Source: Clostridia bacterium (lineage in GTDB: Bacteria; Bacillota; Clostridia; Christensenellales; Borkfalkiaceae). From it: 5,693 bases of DNA. Shown in pieces: positions 1-5,273 of the stretch. The stretch spans positions 1 through 5,693 of the forward strand of contig JAFVOV010000054.1 of assembly GCA_017505675.1 (NCBI GenBank), written 5' to 3'. Below the pieces are notes generated by a model. The model made no database searches, was not told where the DNA came from, and was given only the letters and a program-made list of their open reading frames with translations. A program made the position numbers and the translations under genes. The stretch's first letter is position 1; each line of letters opens with the position of its first letter.

Positions 1-15
1 GCTAAAGGTTTAGAT

Positions 16-1617
16 ATGAGTGCGGAAAAATTATTTAATCAACTTGATTTAGAAGATATCGTAGGGCAGACTTTATGTTTATCAATTTCAAATAAGGTAG
101 ACCCTGAAGAAATAGAAGAAATAGTAAAAAAAGTTAAGCCGGGCGGAATTTTCGTGTGTGGTATGACGCCTGAAAAGGTGAAATTTTACGCCGATATGGT
201 AAACAAATACGTCAAAGTTCCCGTTGTGGTTACTAGTGACGTAGAAGACGGCCCGCACACCCCGTTTGAAGGTGGCGCAACCGTGCCAAACCAAATGGCT
301 CTCGGCGCGTGTGACGACGTTGAGTTGGTGGAAAAGGCGGGTAGAGTAACCGCTCAACTTTGCAGAAAAGGCGGCGTTCATTGGGGCTTTAATCCCGTTG
401 TGAATATGAATATGAATTATAACTGCCCCGAAACTAATATTAGGGCAATTTCAGATAAGCCCGAACACGTTATTAAAATTGCAGGCGCTTACGTTCGCGG
501 ACTGCAAAAAGACGGTATGATGGCGGCTTCAGTTAAGCACTTCCCCGGTCAAGGGATGGATGATAGAAACAGCCACTTCGTTACTACCGTAAACAAAATG
601 AGCAAGCGTCAATGGATGAAAACTTACGGCAAAGTTTATAAGGCTATGTTTAACGAAGGCGTTGACGCCGTTATGATAGCGCACGGGGCGCTCCCTGCGT
701 TTGAAACGGAAAAGGACGAATTCGGTTATTTACCCGCAACGGTAAGCAAAAGTTTATTAACGGGGCTATTAAAAGAAAAGTTAGGCTTTAAAGGCGTTGT
801 AGTATCTGACGCAATGGGTATGATAGGCGTTTCTTCAAGAGTTCCGCTTAAAGATTTGCCGGTAAGATTTTTGCAGGCTGGCGGGGATATGATTTTGTTC
901 CCCAAGCCCTATGATTTTGACAGTATATTAAAAGCGGTAAAAGACGGCGTTCTTTCTGCCGATAGAGTAAAAGACGCTGCAAAAAGGATAATGGCGCTAA
1001 AAGAAAAGTTACACCTTTTTAAAAAAGAAGACCGCTTTAAGGATTTAGAAGTTGAAGGCGATATTGCGGAAATTGCCCTTCAAATTGCAGAAAAAAGCAT
1101 CAAGATTTTAAGGGATATGCAAGGCGCAATACCTGCAAAACTTGAAAAAGGCAGTAAAATATTGCTACTTAATATCATTGAACCGTTCTTCAATAAACCG
1201 CCAACGGGTAAAGAATTTTCAGCGTTAAAAGAAGAATTTGAAAGAAACGGCATGATAGTTGATTCAATGGATAACGCAGATTACCGCAAGGTAAATGAAA
1301 TAAAAGATAATTACGATTTAATAATGATAAACAGTATATTATCTTCAAGGAACTATCACGGCGGAACAATGCGCGCAGGCTGGAATAGCACAATGACCCT
1401 TTGGGACTGCTACGCGCTGAACCACCCAAGAGTTATTTTCACTTCTTTCGGCGACCCGTATAAGATACACGATTTCCCGTATGTGAAAACTTACGTAAAC
1501 ACCTTTTCGTTCTATGCTGAAAGTCAAATTGCAATGGCAAAAGTGGTGCTTGGGCAAATTAAAGCGGTTGGTAAAAACCCGATAGAATTCAAAGGATATT
1601 TTAAGAGAGAAGTATAA
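16..1617 (+). CDS. GH3-family glycoside hydrolase, NagZ/beta-N-acetylhexosaminidase-like (paralog 1)
   Basis: The 533-residue protein has the GH3 layout: an N-terminal TIM-barrel domain (about residues 10-335) followed by an alpha/beta C-terminal domain (about 375-533). Visible family motifs are DGPHTP with a downstream PNQMALGA (79-98), GFNPVV (124-129), KHFPGQG (174-180), NSH (185-187), PATVSKSLLTG (240-250) and VVVSDAMGM (261-269). By family knowledge Asp265 is the nucleophile and His187 the NagZ-type general acid/base. The Asp that normally forms a dyad with that His is Asn185 here, and the Asp of the usual PVVD motif is Asn130. No signal peptide is visible, so it probably acts in the cytoplasm on imported sugars or cell-wall fragments; the substrate cannot be read from sequence. 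AAAGG at 4-8 sits seven bases before ATG, supporting this start. It is the first visible gene of a pair with the next GH3, and genes further upstream are outside the window. The fold is confident; the exact activity (hydrolase, phosphorylase, or GlcNAc against glucose specificity) is not. Confidence 0.9.
   Translation: MSAEKLFNQLDLEDIVGQTLCLSISNKVDPEEIEEIVKKVKPGGIFVCGMTPEKVKFYADMVNKYVKVPVVVTSDVEDGPHTPFEGGATVPNQMALGACDDVELVEKAGRVTAQLCRKGGVHWGFNPVVNMNMNYNCPETNIRAISDKPEHVIKIAGAYVRGLQKDGMMAASVKHFPGQGMDDRNSHFVTTVNKMSKRQWMKTYGKVYKAMFNEGVDAVMIAHGALPAFETEKDEFGYLPATVSKSLLTGLLKEKLGFKGVVVSDAMGMIGVSSRVPLKDLPVRFLQAGGDMILFPKPYDFDSILKAVKDGVLSADRVKDAAKRIMALKEKLHLFKKEDRFKDLEVEGDIAEIALQIAEKSIKILRDMQGAIPAKLEKGSKILLLNIIEPFFNKPPTGKEFSALKEEFERNGMIVDSMDNADYRKVNEIKDNYDLIMINSILSSRNYHGGTMRAGWNSTMTLWDCYALNHPRVIFTSFGDPYKIHDFPYVKTYVNTFSFYAESQIAMAKVVLGQIKAVGKNPIEFKGYFKREV
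1138..1617 (+). repeat. Near-identical direct repeat, copy 1 (3' end of GH3 paralog 1)
   Basis: This segment encodes the C-terminal 159 residues of paralog 1 and matches 2759-3238 at a constant offset of 1621 bases. The first 242 bases (1138-1379) differ at only five positions (1159, 1177, 1191, 1296 and 1314), including an unbroken identical run at 1192-1295. From 1380 to 1575 the mismatches rise to 17 of 196. Identity starts abruptly at 1138, since the codons just upstream differ. The agreement includes third codon positions, so protein constraint alone does not explain it well. Confidence 0.9.
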
Positions 1618-1639
1618 AGGATTATTTAGGAGCAAGATT

Positions 1640-3238
1640 ATGAACGTTGAAAATCTTTTAAACAGTTTAACGTTAGAAGAAATGGTAGGGCAAACGTTGT
1701 GCCTTTCGGTAAACAGCAAAACCGACCCTGAAGAATTAAAAAAGATGGTAAAAAAGATGCATCCGGGCGGATTTTTCCTTATAAACATGACCCCCGAGCA
1801 AATCAAATTTTATACCGACCTTATAAACGAATATACTAAAGTTCCCGTCGTTGTGGCAAGTGATATTGAAGACGGCCCGCATACGCCGTTAAAGGACGGC
1901 GGAACGCTACCGAACCAAATGGCTCTCGGCGCGTGTGACGACGTTGAACTTGCTGAAAAAGCAGGTCTTGCAACGGCAGAAGTATGTAGAATGGGTGGCG
2001 TTCATTGGGGCTTTAACCCCGTTGTTGACTTAAACATCAACTTCAGATGCCCGGAATGTAATATAAGGTCAATTTCCGACGACCCTGACCACGTTATTAA
2101 AATTGCAGGGGCGTACCTTAAAGGCTTTAGGAAAAACGGAATGATGGCAGCATCAATCAAGCACTTCCCCGGTCAAGGCGCTGACGATAGAAACAGCCAC
2201 TTAACGACTATAGAAAATAAACTTTCAAAAGAAGAATGGATGAACACTTACGGTAAAGTTTATAAAGAACTGTTCCGTCAAGGTGTAGATTCCGTTATGG
2301 TTGGGCATTGCTCGCTCCCTGCGTTTGAAACGGAAAGGGATGAATTTGGCGCTTTGCCTGCAACAATAAGCAAAAGCCTTATAACAGGGCTATTAAAAGA
2401 GCAGTTAGGGTTTGAAGGCGTTGTGGTATCCGATGCAATGGGTATGATAGGCGTAACTTCACGCGCGCCTTTAATTGAATTGCCGGTAAGGTTCTTAAAG
2501 GCTGGCGGCGACGTGATTTTATTCCCGAAGCCGTATGACTTTGATAATATCTTAAAGGCGATAGAAAACGGCGAACTCACCGTGGAAAGAATAAAAGACG
2601 CTGCAAGGCGCGTGCTTAAAATGAAAGATAATCTTCATTTGTTTGAAAAAGATTATTTTAAAGACCTTAAACCTTCTTGTGATTTTAACGCAGTATCTGC
2701 GCAGATAGCCGAAAAGAGCATAAAGATAGTTAGAGATTTCGCTAACGTTATACCTACTAAACTTGAAAAAGGCAGTAAAGTATTGCTACTTAATATCGTT
2801 GAACCGTTCTTTAATAAACCGCCAACGGGTAAAGAATTTTCAGCGTTAAAAGAAGAATTTGAAAGAAACGGCATGATAGTTGATTCAATGGATAACGCAG
2901 ATTACCGCAAGGTAAACGAAATAAAAGATAATTATGATTTAATAATGATAAACAGTATATTATCTTCAAGGAACTATCACGGCGGAACAATGCGCGCAGG
3001 TTGGAACAGTTGTATGACACTTTGGGACTGCTACGCGCTAAACCACCCGAGAGTAATTTTCACGTCTTTCGGCGACCCGTATAAGATACACGATTTCCCG
3101 TACGTGAAAACTTACGTAAACACCTTTTCTTTCTATGCGGAAAGCCAAATTGCAATGGTAAAAGTAGTGCTTGGGCAAATTAAAGCGGTTGGTAAAAACC
3201 CCGTTCGTTTTGAAGGTTATTTTGAAAGAGAAGTGTAA
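1640..3238 (+). CDS. GH3-family glycoside hydrolase, NagZ/beta-N-acetylhexosaminidase-like (paralog 2)
   Basis: This 532-residue protein is a tandem paralog of the preceding gene, starting 22 bases after its stop. AGGAG at 1628-1632, seven bases before ATG, supports the start. It carries the same GH3 landmarks: PNQMALGA (91-98), GFNPVVD (124-130), KHFPGQG (174-180), NSH (185-187, candidate catalytic His187) and VVVSDAMGM (261-269, nucleophile Asp265). As in paralog 1, the dyad Asp before the catalytic His is Asn185; unlike paralog 1 it keeps Asp130. By manual count the two proteins share about 251 of 374 residues in the N-terminal part and 151 of 159 in the C-terminal part. No signal peptide is seen, so a cytoplasmic role is likely. 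The pair is probably co-transcribed and ends at the hairpin terminator at 3257-3287. Two diverged barrels on nearly one C-terminal domain could mean different substrates with a shared oligomer interface, which is inference. The substrate is unknown. Confidence 0.9.
   Translation: MNVENLLNSLTLEEMVGQTLCLSVNSKTDPEELKKMVKKMHPGGFFLINMTPEQIKFYTDLINEYTKVPVVVASDIEDGPHTPLKDGGTLPNQMALGACDDVELAEKAGLATAEVCRMGGVHWGFNPVVDLNINFRCPECNIRSISDDPDHVIKIAGAYLKGFRKNGMMAASIKHFPGQGADDRNSHLTTIENKLSKEEWMNTYGKVYKELFRQGVDSVMVGHCSLPAFETERDEFGALPATISKSLITGLLKEQLGFEGVVVSDAMGMIGVTSRAPLIELPVRFLKAGGDVILFPKPYDFDNILKAIENGELTVERIKDAARRVLKMKDNLHLFEKDYFKDLKPSCDFNAVSAQIAEKSIKIVRDFANVIPTKLEKGSKVLLLNIVEPFFNKPPTGKEFSALKEEFERNGMIVDSMDNADYRKVNEIKDNYDLIMINSILSSRNYHGGTMRAGWNSCMTLWDCYALNHPRVIFTSFGDPYKIHDFPYVKTYVNTFSFYAESQIAMVKVVLGQIKAVGKNPVRFEGYFEREV
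2759..3238 (+). repeat. Near-identical direct repeat, copy 2 (3' end of GH3 paralog 2)
   Basis: This is the partner of 1138-1617. The identical core is 2813-2916, and the 188-base stretch 2813-3000 has two mismatches to 1192-1379, at 2917 and 2935. The repeat lies in coding sequence, in the same frame in both genes, and covers the C-terminal alpha/beta domain but neither catalytic residue. Confidence 0.9.
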
Positions 3239-3256
3239 AAATATAATAAAACTAAT

Positions 3257-3287
3257 AAAAAAGTCCGAAAAAAATCGGGCTTTTTTT
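3257..3287 (+). terminator. Intrinsic (Rho-independent) terminator after the GH3 pair
   Basis: The arms AAAAAAGTCCGA (3257-3268) and TCGGGCTTTTTT (3275-3286) pair over 12 positions with one G-U wobble, around an A6 loop (3269-3274). A run of seven T follows the GC core (3281-3287). It starts 18 bases after the stop of the second GH3 gene and separates that unit from the downstream regulator cassette. The A-run before the stem means it might also terminate weakly on the opposite strand, although no minus-strand gene was found. Confidence 0.9.
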
Positions 3288-3317
3288 GTTGATATAACAA
3301 AAATAATTGCAGTTAAA

Positions 3318-3353
3318 TTGCGTTTATGGTAAAATATACCAAACAAAACGCAA
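3318..3353. repeat. Imperfect inverted repeat upstream of the XRE gene (possible operator or RNA hairpin)
   Basis: TTGCGTTT (3318-3325) is the exact reverse complement of AAACGCAA (3346-3353). Inside it GGTA (3328-3331) pairs with TACC (3337-3340), giving an 8-bp outer stem, an asymmetric 2/5 internal loop, a 4-bp inner stem and a 5-base loop. It lies between the terminator and the likely promoter of the regulator cassette. It has no T-run typical of a second terminator. It may be a protein-binding site, for example for the XRE protein; this is inference. Confidence 0.5.
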
Positions 3354-3401
3354 AATTTTATAAGTTATAACGCGCGTATACATAGTTAAGACTATTTTGC
3401 G
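3349..3401. repeat. Second inverted repeat sharing an arm with the first (CGCAAAAT / ATTTTGCG)
   Basis: CGCAAAAT (3349-3356) is the exact reverse complement of ATTTTGCG (3394-3401), with 37 bases between. The left arm overlaps the right arm of the 3318-3353 inverted repeat, so the two structures could not form together on one strand. The spacer contains the 8-base palindrome ACGCGCGT (3370-3377), which stands out in AT-rich DNA. It could be a set of TTGCG half-sites for a DNA-binding protein or alternative RNA folds; nothing here decides between them. Confidence 0.35.
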
Positions 3402-3439
3402 CATAATCATAACTCTATATAATATATTATAGAATAGGG

Positions 3440-3445
3440 TATAAT
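3440..3445 (+). promoter_or_regulatory. Candidate -10 box (TATAAT) for the regulator cassette
   Basis: A perfect TATAAT lies 33 bases before the preferred XRE start. At a 17-base spacing the -35 position (3417-3422) reads ATATAA, a poor match to TTGACA, and there is no TG extension before the -10. The region is very AT-rich, and another TATAAT lies at 3418-3423 inside a perfect 14-base palindrome (3418-3431). One of these probably drives the cassette, perhaps with an activator, but the exact promoter is uncertain. I saw no convincing ECF-type GGAAC/CGTC promoter pair. Confidence 0.4.
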
Positions 3446-3464
3446 ATAAGTAAGATTATATCAA

Positions 3465-3470
3465 AGCGAG
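3465..3470 (+). promoter_or_regulatory. Weak ribosome binding site (AGCGAG) deciding the XRE start
   Basis: AGCGAG is the only Shine-Dalgarno-like sequence before the XRE gene. It is two bases from the ATG at 3473 but eight from the in-frame ATG at 3479, so spacing favours the second ATG. The match is weaker than that of the downstream genes, which may keep regulator levels low. Confidence 0.4.
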
Positions 3471-3478
3471 TTATGGTT

Positions 3479-3808
3479 ATGAATTTGTCAGATAGGGTAA
3501 AGTTCAAAGTTAGAGAACTTCTTCTACAAAAGAACGTTACGATTTATACGCTTGCGGAAAAAGCGGATTTAACCGAAGCGTGTATAAGAAACTGGTATAC
3601 CAAAAGGAATTATACGCCTAGTTTAGAAGCGATTGAAAAAATTGCAAAGGCGTTTGAAGTTCCCGTTACCGAATTAGTTTTGGAAGAAAATCAAGAAAAT
3701 ATTGCCGTAACTAATGAAGAAAAGGAACTTTTAGAAAAATATTTAAAGTTAAACAAAAAACAAAAGAATGCTATTAAAGTGCAAATCGACGCATTTTTAG
3801 ATAACTAA
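3479..3808 (+). CDS. XRE-family helix-turn-helix transcriptional regulator
   Basis: This is a 109-residue DNA-binding protein of the Cro/CI-XRE type. The HTH domain spans about residues 8-67: a first helix (VKFKVRELLLQKN), the helix-turn-helix with TLAEKADLTEACIRNWYTKR (24-43) and the typical continuation PSLEAIEKIAKAFEVPVTEL (47-66). A charged, helical tail follows (about 79-109, EEKELLEKYLKLNKKQKNA then an aliphatic helix), a common extension in Firmicutes XRE proteins that may mediate dimer contacts. The ATG at 3479 is preferred because of ribosome-binding-site spacing; an in-frame ATG at 3473 would add Met-Val. It is the first gene of the cassette, 28 bases before the sigma-factor gene, and could repress or activate the operon from the inverted repeats upstream. 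Ligand and target are unknown. No membrane segment, peptidase or metal-binding motif is visible. Confidence 0.85.
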   Translation: MNLSDRVKFKVRELLLQKNVTIYTLAEKADLTEACIRNWYTKRNYTPSLEAIEKIAKAFEVPVTELVLEENQENIAVTNEEKELLEKYLKLNKKQKNAIKVQIDAFLDN

Positions 3809-3836
3809 TTTTTGCGCGCTATTTTACGGGGGATAA

Positions 3837-4376
3837 ATGTCTGTCTTTAAAGATAAAGTTAATAAACTTCTTTTAAGAATTAAAAACGGCGACGAACGAA
3901 GTAAGAGCGAATTATTTAATTTTACCTATAACCATTTGAAAATTGTCGCGTGTAAATATCTTAAAAATAAAAGCAATGCAGATGACGCCGTGACTGATGC
4001 TTTTATGAAACTCTTTAAAAACATAGGTTCTTTTGATAAAGATAAGGACGGCTATAACTGGATGTGCAAAATAGTTGAAAACTGCGCTTACGATATAAAC
4101 AAGAAAATGCCCGACTATGAAAATATAGAAGAAAATTTTATTGAAACGGCGGATAGCATTAATATAGACGACTTAATATCTGACAGATTTGAAATTTCAC
4201 AATACTTAAAACCTTACGGCGTAAATGACTTAAAATTAATCCAACTAAAGATTTTTGAAGATATGTCTTTTTCAGAAATTGCTGAAAAATTAGGCTCTAA
4301 AAAATCAACCGTACATAAAAGATTAAGCAAACTGTTTGATGAAATTTTACTAAAAAGTAGACGAAAATGTGACTAA
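3837..4376 (+). CDS. ECF-like RNA polymerase sigma factor (sigma-70 family)
   Basis: This 179-residue protein has only the two sigma regions typical of the ECF group. Region 2 (about 25-92) shows NADDAVTDAFMKLFKNIGSF (47-66) followed by YNWMCKIVENCAYDINKK (73-90), matching the usual pattern of an acidic DAV-D motif, the -10-recognising helix and an aromatic/basic end. A variable acidic linker (about 91-120) leads to region 4 (about 122-175), where the helix-turn-helix MSFSEIAEKLGSKKSTVHKR (143-162) would bind the -35 element. The usual LPxxxR-like entry to region 4 is replaced by LKPYGVNDLKLIQLK, so it is a divergent member. A GGGGGA stretch at 3828-3833 lies close to ATG. Position between an XRE regulator and an exported protein plus a single-pass membrane protein suggests a dedicated sigma/anti-sigma unit. 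Its target promoters are not identifiable here. Confidence 0.85.
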   Translation: MSVFKDKVNKLLLRIKNGDERSKSELFNFTYNHLKIVACKYLKNKSNADDAVTDAFMKLFKNIGSFDKDKDGYNWMCKIVENCAYDINKKMPDYENIEENFIETADSINIDDLISDRFEISQYLKPYGVNDLKLIQLKIFEDMSFSEIAEKLGSKKSTVHKRLSKLFDEILLKSRRKCD

Positions 4377-4420
4377 TTAAGTATATAAGATAGAAAAAAA
4401 TACAAAAGGAGAACTTTTTT

Positions 4421-5257
4421 ATGAAACTATCTTTTAATCGGCGCTTTTTGGCGCTCTTGGTCGCACTAACACTCATTTTGGGCATGTTTATTATGCCACA
4501 AATTACCCCTGCTAAAGCAGACACTTTGCCAACCGATAGATACTATGATTATAGTGACGGTATTGCCCTTGCCGCAGAGAGCGAAACTATAAATTACGCA
4601 AGAAAAGAAACCACAAACTATGAACTTCCTTACGGTGTTCCGTCATACTACCCCGTTGATATGCTAAACGCGTGTGGACCTGTTGCGGGTGGAATAGTTG
4701 TTGGTTATTACGATAAATATTTTGAAAATTTAATCCCCAACTTTACCGCATATTTTGCAGTAAACGGTAGGTATAGGGGAATGAACTCAAATTACGTTCT
4801 ACCTATGCTACAAGAAATGTATACCCTTATGCGCACTAACGTTGATGACGTTGGCGTTAGCCAAGCGGACTGCTTAAACGGTTTAGAAACATTCGTTGAA
4901 AACAAGGGTTTAAGTTTAACATACTCGTCAGTAAAATCAAGCACTTTTATTGATTCCGCTTATATAAACGCAATAAACAATATGCAACCCGTTTTAATTT
5001 TTGCGGAAAGTATAGATTTATATGGTTTATATGTTTATGACGGATATGATTATTTTTCATTTTTGCAGTCTTCACAAGCGCATATAGTTGTTGGGTATGG
5101 TTATCGCACTATAAGATATTATGATGCGAATGATAATTTATTTAGAACGGATAATTATTTAATGGTGTCTAGTGGCTGGTCTAGTCATTCATTAGGTTTT
5201 GTTAAAGTAAACAATTCTTCTTGGATGAACGCTGCTTACGCCGTAGAAGTAAATTAA
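4421..5257 (+). CDS. Secreted papain/C39-like cysteine peptidase-fold protein
   Basis: The 278-residue protein begins with a clear Sec signal peptide: positive N-region (KLSFNRR), hydrophobic core (about 9-25) and a likely signal peptidase I cut after Ala33 (AKA-D). The mature protein is Tyr-rich and has no visible sortase, lipobox or S-layer anchor, so it is probably released or held by partners. NACGPVAGGIVVGYYDKY (83-100) resembles the nucleophile helix of C39-like/papain-fold peptidases, with Cys85 as candidate nucleophile. QAHIVVGYGY (219-228) gives candidate His221, and YLMVSSGWSS (246-255) resembles the strand carrying the third catalytic residue and Trp. The usual Asn/Asp there appears to be Ser, and no Gln lies six residues before Cys85, so activity is not certain. 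AGGAGA at 4407-4412, eight bases before ATG, fixes the start. It follows the sigma gene by 44 bases and precedes the membrane protein by 16. It may be an enzyme, an inactive binding protein or a bacteriocin-like processing factor. Confidence 0.7.
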   Translation: MKLSFNRRFLALLVALTLILGMFIMPQITPAKADTLPTDRYYDYSDGIALAAESETINYARKETTNYELPYGVPSYYPVDMLNACGPVAGGIVVGYYDKYFENLIPNFTAYFAVNGRYRGMNSNYVLPMLQEMYTLMRTNVDDVGVSQADCLNGLETFVENKGLSLTYSSVKSSTFIDSAYINAINNMQPVLIFAESIDLYGLYVYDGYDYFSFLQSSQAHIVVGYGYRTIRYYDANDNLFRTDNYLMVSSGWSSHSLGFVKVNNSSWMNAAYAVEVN

Positions 5258-5273
5258 AAAAAAGGAAATTGAA

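Noticed and set aside
1..15. End of an upstream gene
   Set aside because: Only 15 bases are available, which hold the GH3 ribosome binding site; no reading frame can be judged.
88..381. Minus-strand open frame inside GH3 copy 1
   Set aside because: It lies antisense to a well-supported conserved gene, has no ribosome binding site and a low-complexity aromatic C-terminus, and matches no family.
1190..1806. Overlapping minus-strand open frames, with a similar copy at 2811-3020
   Set aside because: Their similarity to each other merely mirrors the duplicated GH3 3' ends on the opposite strand; they are antisense shadows.
2278..2874. Minus-strand open frames inside GH3 copy 2 (2278-2580 and 2653-2874)
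   Set aside because: Both are antisense to conserved GH3 coding sequence, and their products show no recognisable domain.
1138..3238. Insertion sequence or transposon as the source of the repeated segment
   Set aside because: The repeats are in-frame coding sequence within homologous genes, with no terminal inverted repeats, target duplications or transposase.
3038..3346. Minus-strand open frame crossing the GH3 stop and the terminator
   Set aside because: It runs through the hairpin terminator into antisense GH3 sequence, and its translation is low-complexity Phe/Ile-rich, as expected from AT-rich DNA.
4377..4420. Possible internal promoter before the peptidase-like gene
   Set aside because: A TATAAG-like string is present, but no -35 or ECF-type GGAAC/CGTC pair was seen; the 44-base gap fits simple operon spacing with a strong ribosome binding site.
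4297..4524. Minus-strand open frame across the sigma/peptidase junction
   Set aside because: It is antisense to two supported genes and its hydrophobic translation comes from the reverse complement of the signal peptide region.
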